Of a stretch of 64,000 bases of DNA, positions 51,948 to 60,343 are shown one piece after another. How positions within the stretch are numbered: position 1 is the stretch's first letter; every line of letters starts with the position of its first letter. The stretch is taken from contig OY782758.1 in assembly GCA_963678215.1 (NCBI GenBank), positions 434,001 through 498,000 of the forward strand, read 5' to 3'. The position numbers and the translations under genes were made by a program. The DNA comes from Thiobius zoothamnicola (GTDB lineage Bacteria > Pseudomonadota > Gammaproteobacteria > Chromatiales > Chromatiaceae). The notes below the pieces were generated by a model that had not been told where the DNA came from, made no database searches, and was given only the letters and a program-made list of their open reading frames with translations.

Positions 51948-52391
51948 ATGAGCGAAGAAAACACGGTCTTGAATATGGATCTCAGCAGCGGTATCGCCGC
52001 TTTTGAAGCGAAACATTTCTCTACGGCCAGTCGATTGTTAGGCCCGTTGGCTGAAGCTGGCGATCCTGAAGCGCAGTATCGCATGGCGATCATGGCGCAA
52101 AATGGCTTGGGTATGGTGGAAAATGAATTGCTGGCTTTCAAATATATGCGTGCCGCCGCTGAAGCGGGCTTGGGGCTTGCGCAACATGGCCTGGGTTTTA
52201 TGTACATGCAGGGTGAATGTATACCGCAAAATGGCGAAAAAGCGTTGGAATGGTTCACACAGGCGGCAGATCAGGGGCTACAGGGCGCGATGACCACCAT
52301 GGGTATGATGTATCGGGAAGGCGGAGCCGTGGATAAGGATGAAGATAAAGCCAGGGAATGGTTCCGGAAAGCCGGGTTTGAAGATTTTTAG
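51948..52391 (+). CDS. Sel1-repeat protein
   Basis: A 147-residue soluble protein with about three Sel1-like TPR repeats (AEAGDPEAQYRMAIMAQNGLGM, AEAGLGLAQHGLGFMYMQGE, ADQGLQGAMTTMGMMYREGG), a fold for protein-protein contacts. No signal peptide is seen. It is divergent from glcF and convergent with speD, with no obvious functional partner. Confidence 0.88.
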   Translation: MSEENTVLNMDLSSGIAAFEAKHFSTASRLLGPLAEAGDPEAQYRMAIMAQNGLGMVENELLAFKYMRAAAEAGLGLAQHGLGFMYMQGECIPQNGEKALEWFTQAADQGLQGAMTTMGMMYREGGAVDKDEDKAREWFRKAGFEDF

Positions 52392-52413
52392 CCGGCTGGA
52401 TAGCCGGAAATGG

Positions 52414-53226
52414 TCAGTTGAAGCGTTTATTCTTGGCGATATTTCGCCCGTAGAAAATCTCTAACATCTCCCCCCGTAATTGTTCGCTGATGCGTTGCCG
52501 TTCTTTGGCTGAAATCCCATCCGCATCCATACCGAATAAATAATTGTCCAGGTCGAACGCTTTCAACATCATTTTGGTGTGAAAAATATTTTCCTGATAC
52601 ACATTCACGTCAATCATCTGGTAGCGCTCACGGGTGTCGTGCGCCAGAAAGCTTTGAATGGAATTGATGTTGTGGTCGATGTAATGCTTGCGCCCACGGA
52701 TATCCCGCGTGAAGCCGCGTACCCGGTAATCCATGGTGACAATATCCGAGTCAAAGCTGTGAATCAGATAATTCAACGCTTTCAACGGCGAAATGCGACC
52801 GCAAGTGGATACGTCAATATCGACCCGGAAAGTGGATATGCCGTTATCCGGGTGGCTTTCGGGATAAGTATGGACGGTCAGGTGGCTTTTATCCAGATGA
52901 GCCAGCACAGCATCCGGCAAAGGCCCTGGCGATTCGGTATTGGACAGTTCCTGGGCAGCCAGTTCTTCCTCTGAGATTAAAATAGCGACGCTGGCACCAT
53001 TTGGCTCATAATCCTGATGGGCGATATTCAGGATATTGGCACCAATGATTTCAGTAACCTGCTTGAGTATCTGGGTCAGCCGTGCAGCATTGTAAGCTTC
53101 ATCAATATAATGGATATATTCTTTGACTTGCGTCGGCGTATTGGCATAGCAAATGTCATAAATATTGAAGCTGAGCGTTTTGGTCAGATTATTAAAGCCA
53201 TGTAGCTTCATGCGGGATGTGCGCAT
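52414..53226 (-). CDS. speD: S-adenosylmethionine decarboxylase proenzyme
   Basis: Makes decarboxylated SAM for spermidine synthesis. The 270-residue protein is the long Enterobacteria type and matches E. coli SpeD along its length (KLHGFNNLTKTLSFNIYDICYA, GANILNIAHQDYEP). The self-cleavage site is HLDKSHLTVHTYPESHP: the Ser of DKSH becomes the pyruvoyl group. Arg-Gly-rich VRGFTRDIRGRKH and VNVYQENIFHTKMMLK follow. An ATG five codons downstream is another possible start. speE is not adjacent. Confidence 0.96.
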   Translation of the reverse strand: MRTSRMKLHGFNNLTKTLSFNIYDICYANTPTQVKEYIHYIDEAYNAARLTQILKQVTEIIGANILNIAHQDYEPNGASVAILISEEELAAQELSNTESPGPLPDAVLAHLDKSHLTVHTYPESHPDNGISTFRVDIDVSTCGRISPLKALNYLIHSFDSDIVTMDYRVRGFTRDIRGRKHYIDHNINSIQSFLAHDTRERYQMIDVNVYQENIFHTKMMLKAFDLDNYLFGMDADGISAKERQRISEQLRGEMLEIFYGRNIAKNKRFN

Positions 53227-53236
53227 TCAATGGATC

Positions 53237-53665
53237 TCAGGTGTGGGATAATTCGGCGATCTCATAATCATGCGTAATTTCTGCCGCTGCGCCTAACATG
53301 ATGGAGGCTGAGCAATATTTTTCCGCGCTCAGCTTGACTGCCCGATCCACCATTTTGGGGTTCAGGTCATGACCCGAGAGGCGGAAATGTGCATGGATCT
53401 TAGTGAAAACTTTCGGATCCGTGGCGGCGCGTTCTGCCGTGATTTCAACTTCGCAGCTTTGGATATTTTGACGCGAACGTTTGAGAATATGCATCACATC
53501 AAATTCGGTGCAGCCCCCCATGCCGATGAGCAGCATTTCCATAGGACGAATGCCCAGATTACGACCGCCGAATTGTTCCGGCCCATCCATCACGATGGCA
53601 TGACCACTACCGGATTCGCCGACCATCATGGCACCGTCCACCCACTTTACTGTTGCTTTCATCAT
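53237..53665 (-). CDS. OsmC family protein
   Basis: A 142-residue OsmC/Ohr-fold protein. The single conserved Cys in GMGGCTEFDVMHIL (about 49-62) and the late CSASIMLGAAAEI match the YhfA-like OsmC subgroup, in which peroxidase activity is uncertain. It overlaps trpC by 4 bases (ATGA), so the two are cotranslated. It lies 10 bases upstream of speD, on the same strand. Confidence 0.88.
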   Translation of the reverse strand: MMKATVKWVDGAMMVGESGSGHAIVMDGPEQFGGRNLGIRPMEMLLIGMGGCTEFDVMHILKRSRQNIQSCEVEITAERAATDPKVFTKIHAHFRLSGHDLNPKMVDRAVKLSAEKYCSASIMLGAAAEITHDYEIAELSHT

Positions 53666-54459
53666 GTGAATAACTCCGCCAATTTTTCGCCTGGATTTTC
53701 AGCGCGCATAAAAGCTTCGCCCACCAGGAAAGTATTTACCTTATGTTGACGCATCAATTGTACGTCTTCCGGCGTATGAATGCCGCTTTCAGTCACCACC
53801 AGTCGTTCCGGTGGGATGTCGGCCAATAAATCCAGCGTGGTTTGCAGGCTGACATCAAAAGTGCGCAAATTCCGGTTGTTCACGCCAATCAACCCACTGG
53901 GAATCGGCAATGCGCGCTGTAATTCCTCAGCATCGTGAACTTCGACGAGAACATCCATGCCAAGTTCACAAGCCAAAGCGTTCAACTCACTGAGCTGGGT
54001 ATCGCTGAGACAGGCAGCGATCAGCAAAATGCAATCAGCGCCGAGGCTTCTGGCCTCATACACTTGGTAGGGATCAATGATGAAATCTTTGCGAATCACC
54101 GGCAGATCACAGGCTGCGCGTGCTTCGCGCAGGTCAGCATCACAGCCTTGAAAGAAATCCACATCCGTCAACACGGACAAACAAGCTGCGCCATGCGCGG
54201 CATAGTTTTGTGCAATCTCAGATGGATGAAAATTGTTTCGCAATAAGCCTTTGGAAGGTGATGCTTTTTTAATCTCGGCGATCACGCCAGGTTGTTGCGC
54301 CGCTTGTTGATGACGCAAGGCCTGAGCAAAACCGCGCGGGGCTTCTGCTGCGCTTAATTCAGCCTGCAGGTTGGCTAAAGCGCGTTTTGCAGACCGCTCA
54401 GTGATTTCCTCGCGCTTGCGTTCAGTGATTTTCTTCAGAATGTCAGGCGTATTATGCAT
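53662..54459 (-). CDS. trpC: Indole-3-glycerol phosphate synthase
   Basis: Beta/alpha-barrel enzyme of tryptophan synthesis that closes the indole ring. The 265-residue monofunctional form has VIAEIKKASPSKGLL (catalytic Lys), VLTDVDFFQG, VIRKDFIIDPYQVYEAR, GVNNRNLRTFDV and VTESGIHTPEDV. trpD and trpG are not visible, although they often come just upstream. It begins the minus-strand trpC-osmC-speD run. Confidence 0.96.
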   Translation of the reverse strand: MHNTPDILKKITERKREEITERSAKRALANLQAELSAAEAPRGFAQALRHQQAAQQPGVIAEIKKASPSKGLLRNNFHPSEIAQNYAAHGAACLSVLTDVDFFQGCDADLREARAACDLPVIRKDFIIDPYQVYEARSLGADCILLIAACLSDTQLSELNALACELGMDVLVEVHDAEELQRALPIPSGLIGVNNRNLRTFDVSLQTTLDLLADIPPERLVVTESGIHTPEDVQLMRQHKVNTFLVGEAFMRAENPGEKLAELFT

Positions 54460-54595
54460 GGATTTTACGTTTCATAACGGTTGGGAGAGGTCAGGCAAGC
54501 GGGAGATCGTGGGGATTTGAACGGGTGATCAGATGCTTCCTTGTCATTGATCAGAACATGGCTGATCTGAACGGATATACTACGTAGGACGACTC

Positions 54596-54679
54596 ATGTC
54601 GTCTACTGACAAAGATCGCCTGCAACAGGATCCGCTCAACCAAGATGACAGTTGGAATCATCTCCCAAATGCTGGGTAA
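54596..54679 (+). CDS. Candidate 27-residue small protein or leader peptide
   Basis: ATG 54596 is preceded at 6 bases by AGGA and opens 27 hydrophilic codons (MSSTDKDRLQQDPLNQDDSW...) ending in TAA 20 bases before the next gene. A TATACT box lies upstream near 54574. It could be a real small protein translationally coupled to the downstream gene, whose own ribosome-binding site is poor. Evidence is limited to this layout. Confidence 0.35.
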   Translation: MSSTDKDRLQQDPLNQDDSWNHLPNAG

Positions 54680-54699
54680 TCCCGGAAAACCACCACACG

Positions 54700-55167
54700 A
54701 TGCCTAAATTTCAATCAACCAAAGTTTTCGGCATTTTCAGCACGGTCTTCAGGCAATGGCGCGCGGAAAATACGCATTGCCAATATATTCATGGTTATGG
54801 TGTTTCTTTCAAACTTTGGTTTGAAGGAGAACTGGATGAGCGTCAATGGGTATGGGATTTTGGCGGTTTCAGCCGAATGCAGGGCCGGATTGATGGTATG
54901 CAGCCTAAGGCATGGATGCGCTATATGTTTGACCATACTTTTTTGGTCGCTCTGGATGACCCTCAACTGCCTGCATTCAAGGAAATGGAAAAACAAGGGC
55001 TTGTTCAGTTAAGGATCGTACCGGCGACTGGTGCGGAAAAATTCGCTGAATTGATTTATCGCAAAATCAATCCTCTGATTCTGGAAGAAACCGGTGGCAG
55101 AGTGAAAGTCGTCAGAGTCGAATTCAGGGAGCATGAATTGAATTCAGCGATTTATGAGCCTGAATAA
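54700..55167 (+). CDS. 6-pyruvoyl-tetrahydropterin-synthase/QueD-like family variant
   Basis: A 155-residue protein of the T-fold. It matches the PTPS/QueD layout: Cys and His in HCQYIHGYG (compare CGRLHGHS in QueD), WVWDFGGF as the VxDF motif, FDHTFLVAL in place of LDHxxLN, and the terminal VVRVEFREH with Glu. Two of the three zinc His are missing: the AAH position reads TVF, and HGH is HGY. The canonical metal site is therefore incomplete. I recall a conserved proteobacterial subfamily with this same pattern, so it is not a decayed copy. Substrate unknown; queuosine or pterin chemistry is likely. A longer start at 54652 lacks a ribosome-binding site. Confidence 0.75.
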   Translation: MPKFQSTKVFGIFSTVFRQWRAENTHCQYIHGYGVSFKLWFEGELDERQWVWDFGGFSRMQGRIDGMQPKAWMRYMFDHTFLVALDDPQLPAFKEMEKQGLVQLRIVPATGAEKFAELIYRKINPLILEETGGRVKVVRVEFREHELNSAIYEPE

Positions 55168-55274
55168 ATTGGGTTTTACACGGTTTTTTGGGATCCTGTC
55201 TTCAAACTCTGCGCCCGATCTTGTGGCGAGATTCCTCGAAAGTGGGTTAAGCAAATTAAGCGTGATGATGGGCG

Positions 55275-56276
55275 TCATTTCTCAGTATATTCAAAAGCGT
55301 CATAATGCATTTGTTCAGAGGGGACGTTATGTTTTTGGAAGGCATCACAAGCCGCTTTGACCATAACAGGTGGGCCAGCCATGTAAATGTCGTACTCGGA
55401 CAGGTCTTTGATGTCGTGCAATACGGCTTGGTGCACGAAACCTGTTCGACCCCGCCAATCAGCATCCGGTTCGGAAAATACTGGGATGAATGCAAAGTGG
55501 CTATGGTTTTCCGCCCACTGCCCGGGTAATTGAGGCAAATAGAGATCATGGTGCGCGCGAACTCCCCAATACAATTTCATTGGACGATCCATGCCTTGAT
55601 GAAAGGCGTGCTCCAATTGCCCTTTAAGTGGGGCGAAGCCGGTTCCTCCACCAATGAACAATAATGGGCGATCAGCGTTTTCATCCAGCAGGAAGGTGCC
55701 CAGTGGTGCTTCAATGCGTAAAATTGAGCGATCTTTCATCTGATTGAATACCCAGTCCGTAAATTCGCCGCCATCGACATGGCGGATATGCAGCTCAATG
55801 TATTCATCATCGTGCGGCGCATTGGCGATTGAGAAGGCGCGTCGTCGGCCATCGGCGAGAACAAAGTTCAGATACTGGCCTGCCTGGAACGACAGGCGTT
55901 GGTTGTCTGGTAGTTTTAACCAAAGGCGCACCACATCATGCGCGAGATGATCAATTTTATGTACTCGGCACGGCAGCATTTTGGGTTCGCTGATGTTGGC
56001 CGAATCCAGAGTTTTCGTGCCGATGGTCAGATCCGTTGTCGCGCAGGCTTTACAGGGTGCCAGTTTGTTCGCATCCGCATGTGCAAGCGTAGCTGGTTGA
56101 CCTTCCGGGTATGTCACCTGACCTTCCAACAAATCGCCCACGCAAGCCCCGCACCGGCCATTGCGGCAGCCGAACGGCAAAACGACTTGCTGACGTGAAG
56201 CGGCGTCCAATACCGTTTCGTCGGGGTTAACGGTGAATTGCTGATTGCTGGGTTTTAAGGTGACGGTAAACGACAT
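55275..56276 (-). CDS. 2Fe-2S ferredoxin-NAD(P)H flavin reductase (CDP-glucoseen reductase-like)
   Basis: A 333-residue electron-transfer reductase. The N-terminal plant-type ferredoxin domain has CRNGRCGACVGDLL (three cluster Cys at about 36, 41 and 44) and the fourth Cys in LAPCKACA. An FAD domain follows with RAFSIANAPH (RxxS motif) and GEFTDWVF, then an NAD domain with FIGGGTGFAPLKG and the C-terminal MAGPPVMV. It may donate electrons to an oxygenase or dehydratase elsewhere. In many gammaproteobacteria such genes lie near ubi or rho genes; none is visible here. Confidence 0.88.
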   Translation of the reverse strand: MSFTVTLKPSNQQFTVNPDETVLDAASRQQVVLPFGCRNGRCGACVGDLLEGQVTYPEGQPATLAHADANKLAPCKACATTDLTIGTKTLDSANISEPKMLPCRVHKIDHLAHDVVRLWLKLPDNQRLSFQAGQYLNFVLADGRRRAFSIANAPHDDEYIELHIRHVDGGEFTDWVFNQMKDRSILRIEAPLGTFLLDENADRPLLFIGGGTGFAPLKGQLEHAFHQGMDRPMKLYWGVRAHHDLYLPQLPGQWAENHSHFAFIPVFSEPDADWRGRTGFVHQAVLHDIKDLSEYDIYMAGPPVMVKAACDAFQKHNVPSEQMHYDAFEYTEK

Positions 56277-56346
56277 GGCGCGTCTGCAAAAACATGAAAT
56301 AATTCATTCTCCTTGATAAACCCTGGCGTAAAAACACGATACCCTT

Positions 56347-57210
56347 ATGTTAATTGTTGGTTGTGGCTATATTGGTGGTCGTCTGGCGCAATGCACTCTT
56401 GCAAACAATTTTGGTGTGCGAGCCATTGTGCGTTCAGCAAGTCGTGCGGGGCAGTTGCGCGATTTGGCGATTCCTGTGATGCAATGCGATCTGGATCAGC
56501 AGGTTCTGCCTGCCGGGAGCACGCAAGATCAACCGGTATTTTATTTTGCTCCGCCGCCTTCCATTGGGGATCAGGATACCCGGTTGGCGGGCTTTCTTCG
56601 TGGTTTGACGGTTTCAGGGACGCCTTCACGTTTGGTGTACATCAGCACAACCGGGGTATATGGAGATTGCGGCGGTACCTGGGTGGATGAACACACCCCG
56701 GTCAAGCCTGTCGTTGATCGGGCGAAACGTCGCTGGCATGCAGAAACATTGTTACAGGCGTGGCGTGCGCGAACTGGCGCTGAGTTAGTCATTCTCCGGG
56801 TCGCAGGTATTTATGGGCCGGATAAACTACCGCTTGAACGGTTGCGCAAAAGGTTGCCGATGATTAGTGCGCAGGATGCGCCTTGGACGAATCGCATTCA
56901 TGCTGACGATTTGGTGGCGACTTGCTTGGTTGCCATGCAGCGGGGTGTGGATGGTGAGGTTTATAATGCGTGTGATGACGCGCCAGGCAAAATGACGGAT
57001 TACTTCAATCAAGTCGCTGATTTGGCCGGGTTAGCGCGACCTGACATTATTTCTTTGGATGAGGCCGAAACCACTTTATCGGCTGGTTTGTTATCTTATT
57101 TGAGGGAGTCACGTCGGGTGAGCAACGCCAAACTACATGATCAGTTAGGCATCAATTTGCGTTATCCGACGTTGCAGGATGGGTTAGCAGATTGTTTCAA
57201 AGAGGGTTAG
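56347..57210 (+). CDS. NAD-dependent epimerase/dehydratase family protein (extended SDR)
   Basis: A 287-residue Rossmann protein with an N-terminal GCGYIGGRLA nucleotide loop (about 5-14) and the segment LVYISTTGVYGDCGG, where the SDR Tyr sits in VYG, as in the YeeZ-like atypical SDR group. The catalytic YxxxK is not seen in its usual form, so classical epimerase activity is doubtful. ILRVAGIYGPDKLPL and RIHADDLV are typical of the extended SDR family. It is divergent from the flavin reductase gene, 70 bases apart. Confidence 0.82.
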   Translation: MLIVGCGYIGGRLAQCTLANNFGVRAIVRSASRAGQLRDLAIPVMQCDLDQQVLPAGSTQDQPVFYFAPPPSIGDQDTRLAGFLRGLTVSGTPSRLVYISTTGVYGDCGGTWVDEHTPVKPVVDRAKRRWHAETLLQAWRARTGAELVILRVAGIYGPDKLPLERLRKRLPMISAQDAPWTNRIHADDLVATCLVAMQRGVDGEVYNACDDAPGKMTDYFNQVADLAGLARPDIISLDEAETTLSAGLLSYLRESRRVSNAKLHDQLGINLRYPTLQDGLADCFKEG

Positions 57211-57241
57211 CACTCAATCGCTATTGAGCCGACGGAGTGCT
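57209..57241. terminator. Hairpin between convergent SDR and aminotransferase genes
   Basis: AGCACTC and GAGTGCT can pair over 33 bases, and an inner CTCAA/TTGAG hairpin competes with it. It occupies the space between two converging genes. No T tract. Confidence 0.4.
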
Positions 57242-57261
57242 GGACAGTGTACGATCTGGAC

Positions 57262-58386
57262 TTAGCGATCCGCCAGAATTTCTTTCAATGCACTGATGCA
57301 TAAGGCGATATTTTCCGCTTTACTGGCGTATCCCATCAAGCCGATGCGCCAGACTTTGCCCGCCAGATCGCCCAGACCTGCGCCAATTTCCAGATTATAC
57401 GTTTCCAATAAACGGCTGCGCGCTTTGGCGTCGTCCACGCCTTCAGGTATATAAACGCTGTTCAGTTGCGGCAAACGGCTTTTTTCATCAACCACAAACT
57501 GAATGCCCAGTGCTTCCAGGCCCGTGCGTAACTTCATATGATTGTCATAATGGCGTTGCCAAGCGTTTTCCAATCCTTCTTCCTGAACCATTAACAAAGA
57601 TTCATGCAGGGCATACATGGCGTTGACTGGCGCGGTGTGGTGGTAAGCGCGCTTGGCGCCTTTGCCCCAGTAAGCCATGATCAGGTTCATGTCCAGGAAC
57701 CAGCTTTGTACTTTGTGGGTGCGATTTGCGATGCGCTGCTGAGCGCGTTCATTAAAGCTGACGGGAGAAATGCCGGGAACGCAGGATAAGCACTTCTGCG
57801 TGCCTGAGTAAATGGCGTCAATATCCCATGCGTCCACCCGCAATTCGCTGCCGGCAAGTGAAGTCACCGCATCCACAATGGCGAGACAGTCATGCCGGTG
57901 GGCCAATTCAACCAGGGTTTTGACATCAGAACTGGCACCAGTCGAGGTTTCTGCATGCACAAACGCAAGCACCCGGGCGTCTGGGTGTGATTTCAGTGCT
58001 TCCTCGACTTTGCCTGGATCGACAGGCGAACCCCAGTCATCCGTCACCATGATCGCCTGACCGCCACAGCGTTCGACATTTTCTTTCATGCGCCCGCCGA
58101 AAACGCCATTCTGGCACACAATGACTTTATCGCCTGGCTCCACCAAATTCACAAAGCAAGCTTCCATACCGGCAGAACCTGGTGCCGAAATTGGCATGGT
58201 CAGGGTGTTTTCCGTCTGGAATGCATACTGCAGCAAGGATTTGATTTCATCCATCAGGTCAATGAATTGAGGGTCAAGATGGCCGATGGTTGGGCGCGAT
58301 AATGCTTGCAATACGCGGGGTGACACGTCGGATGGGCCAGGTCCCATTAAGGTGCGGGAAGGCGGGTAGAAGGTATTTTGCGTCAT
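57262..58386 (-). CDS. Alanine/serine-glyoxylate aminotransferase
   Basis: Class V PLP aminotransferase of 374 residues, which moves an amino group to glyoxylate to make glycine. Motifs are MGPGPSDVSPRVLQAL at the N-terminus, APGSAGMEA, HAETSTGASSD, VDAVTSLAGSELRVD and the PLP-lysine region YSGTQKCLS. Whether alanine or serine is the donor cannot be decided. With glcF, the glycerate-dehydrogenase-like gene and glyA it could form a glycolate-to-glycerate salvage route, although the genes are scattered over 30 kb. Confidence 0.9.
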   Translation of the reverse strand: MTQNTFYPPSRTLMGPGPSDVSPRVLQALSRPTIGHLDPQFIDLMDEIKSLLQYAFQTENTLTMPISAPGSAGMEACFVNLVEPGDKVIVCQNGVFGGRMKENVERCGGQAIMVTDDWGSPVDPGKVEEALKSHPDARVLAFVHAETSTGASSDVKTLVELAHRHDCLAIVDAVTSLAGSELRVDAWDIDAIYSGTQKCLSCVPGISPVSFNERAQQRIANRTHKVQSWFLDMNLIMAYWGKGAKRAYHHTAPVNAMYALHESLLMVQEEGLENAWQRHYDNHMKLRTGLEALGIQFVVDEKSRLPQLNSVYIPEGVDDAKARSRLLETYNLEIGAGLGDLAGKVWRIGLMGYASKAENIALCISALKEILADR

Positions 58387-58638
58387 AAAACGATGTTGTT
58401 AATACATGAGGTTTAGCGGGTGAGTATATGCATCGCATCGGTTCCGCAACAAGAAGATATTCCACGAAAAAACCGGGTATAGCAGTCAAGCATTATCACG
58501 CCGCCTCAATCGGAAGCGCTTTGATCAACTATCATGGCACCGGATTGCTGACGATTGATCCATTCTTTGTCTGTCATGGCTCAGCTATCATCGCCATTCA
58601 CGTTAACCCGGGCCGCCGCGCCCTAAAGAGGAGGCGAG

Positions 58639-59769
58639 GTGAGCGTTAAAAAGCTCTTGTCGGGTGTTGTTTTGATGGTCTTGTTGACGTTGGTGGTGGG
58701 TGTGGCGTTGACCAGAGCCTACCAGCGTACGGCGGATGCAGCCTTGATGTTATCGAATAAGATCATGGAGGATGTCGCGCATAGCATATCCCGTCAGACG
58801 CAGGCTGTTTTCCAGGCAACGGAAGCTCAATTGGAGATCGCCGCCGCCATCGCTGAATCCAGGTCAAATTCTGGACAAAGTATCCTGGATACTCAGGATC
58901 AATGGTTACGGTTTTTTTGGAAGCAAGTTCAGTTGCATGAATACCTGGAAGGATTTTACGTGGGGGATAATCAGGGTAATTTTATTCAGGCCCATAAAGA
59001 ACCCCAGTTGGCGACCCGGGTCATACGTCGGGGCCATGGCATTGAACAGGCGGAGGAGCGCATTGTTTATCGGGCGGCGGACTACCGGGCATTGGCGCAT
59101 CTAAATGATTCGGCGGAATTCAATCCGCTTATGCGCCCATGGTATATCGGGAGTGGTGATCACTCTGTGGTGGTCTGGTCAGATATTTACCGTTTTAAAC
59201 ATTCACGCAAGATTGGCGTGAGTCCGGCGCGTCCGTTTTTCGATGCGCAGGGACGCAAGCTTGGCGTGTTCGCGGCGGATATCACGTTGGAGAAATTGTC
59301 TGATTTTTTGTCCGGGCAAAGTTTCGGACAGTTTGATGTGGCGGTCATTGTGAATGGCGAACAAGAGCTGATCGCTTATCCGCTGCACCTTAAGTTAAAA
59401 CCGGATATAGATGCGCAGATATTGCCCACTCTGGATAATGTCAGCGAAGAGCAGGGTTGGCTGTTGGAGGCATGGCGACTGCATGCGGCTGCCCCGCATC
59501 ACGCTGGATCCCGTCGGCACTTGCTGAATTTCGCTTATGACGGAGACGATTATGCTTCCGTGATGTTGAGGCTCCCGGAGCGGTTTAATCGGGATTGGCG
59601 CATTTTGGTCGCCGCGCCGAAAAGTGACTTGTTGGGTGGCATTGATCGGGCATTGATGGAAAATTTGACCATGATGGTGATCATCATGTTGATGTTCGTG
59701 TTGATCATGTATTTTTTATTCGGCGGTTTTGGCTGGAGGGATTCAGACAAACCCGTGGAACCTTCATAG
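58639..59769 (+). CDS. dCache-domain membrane receptor without output domain
   Basis: A 376-residue protein with a membrane helix at about 5-25, a periplasmic region of about 320 residues and a second helix at about 345-366. Only about 10 residues then remain in the cytoplasm. The periplasmic part reads as a double Cache domain (FYVGDNQGNFIQAHKEP, FNPLMRPWYIGSGDHS, WSDIYRFKHSRKIGVSPARPFFDAQGRKLGVFAADITLEKL). Normally such sensors continue into kinase, GGDEF or chemoreceptor parts; here none follows. GTG 58639 is preceded by AGGAGG. Two Met-rich membrane coiled-coil genes follow in the same operon and may carry the signal. Confidence 0.85.
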   Translation: MSVKKLLSGVVLMVLLTLVVGVALTRAYQRTADAALMLSNKIMEDVAHSISRQTQAVFQATEAQLEIAAAIAESRSNSGQSILDTQDQWLRFFWKQVQLHEYLEGFYVGDNQGNFIQAHKEPQLATRVIRRGHGIEQAEERIVYRAADYRALAHLNDSAEFNPLMRPWYIGSGDHSVVVWSDIYRFKHSRKIGVSPARPFFDAQGRKLGVFAADITLEKLSDFLSGQSFGQFDVAVIVNGEQELIAYPLHLKLKPDIDAQILPTLDNVSEEQGWLLEAWRLHAAAPHHAGSRRHLLNFAYDGDDYASVMLRLPERFNRDWRILVAAPKSDLLGGIDRALMENLTMMVIIMLMFVLIMYFLFGGFGWRDSDKPVEPS

Positions 59770-59784
59770 AGGTTGGTCGTCGTC

Positions 59785-60330
59785 ATGAGTACGCATCATC
59801 AAATGCCGTTCGAGCAGATGCTGTTCAGGTTGCAAAAGATCGTGGAAATTCAACAGGCGCAGCAGCAACGGATTCAGCAGCGGGTGGATTTGTTGTACCG
59901 GGTTTCCTTTATCGCTATCGCCATATTGGTGGCATCCATGTCTATCCTGGTGATGGCGCTGGCGACCGAACTGCCCTACCTCACGCAAAGTATTAATAAA
60001 ATGAATACCCATTTTGCTGATATCACGGGGAATATGGAGACGATGCGCCGCAACATGGCGGTGATGCAGTCAAGCGTTAATGTCATGCCCTCAATGGTCA
60101 GTCACATTGACACCATGAATCTCAGTACGCAGCAGATGGACCATGATGTGCGGGAAATGAACCACCGTATGAGCGGCATTCGGCAAAATATGGATATTAT
60201 CACGCACAGTGTCAACGACATGGCGAATGCATTCGGTCAAATGGAGCATAGCGTGTATCGGATGGGGCATGATGTGACGCGCATGTCGCGCCCGATGCGC
60301 CTGTTCAACTCAATGAATCCATTCCGGTAA
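59785..60330 (+). CDS. Met-rich membrane coiled-coil protein 1 of the dCache operon
   Basis: A 181-residue protein of unknown family. A Gln-rich cytoplasmic-like helix (about 8-36) precedes one membrane segment (about 38-62, VSFIAIAILVASMSILVMAL). About 115 residues follow, predicted to be one long helix. Methionine recurs at 7-residue steps: 87-94-101, 104-111-118-125, 129-136 and 146-153-160-167. That puts Met in a coiled-coil core position. His residues are also frequent. It starts 15 bases after the dCache gene. It is a paralogue in layout of the next gene. No enzyme motif is seen. Confidence 0.75.
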   Translation: MSTHHQMPFEQMLFRLQKIVEIQQAQQQRIQQRVDLLYRVSFIAIAILVASMSILVMALATELPYLTQSINKMNTHFADITGNMETMRRNMAVMQSSVNVMPSMVSHIDTMNLSTQQMDHDVREMNHRMSGIRQNMDIITHSVNDMANAFGQMEHSVYRMGHDVTRMSRPMRLFNSMNPFR

Positions 60331-60343
60331 GGCGGGTTTGATC

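Noticed and set aside
55154..55360. 68-codon plus-strand frame after the PTPS-like gene
   Set aside because: Mostly antisense to the 3' end of the flavin reductase and without protein-like composition.
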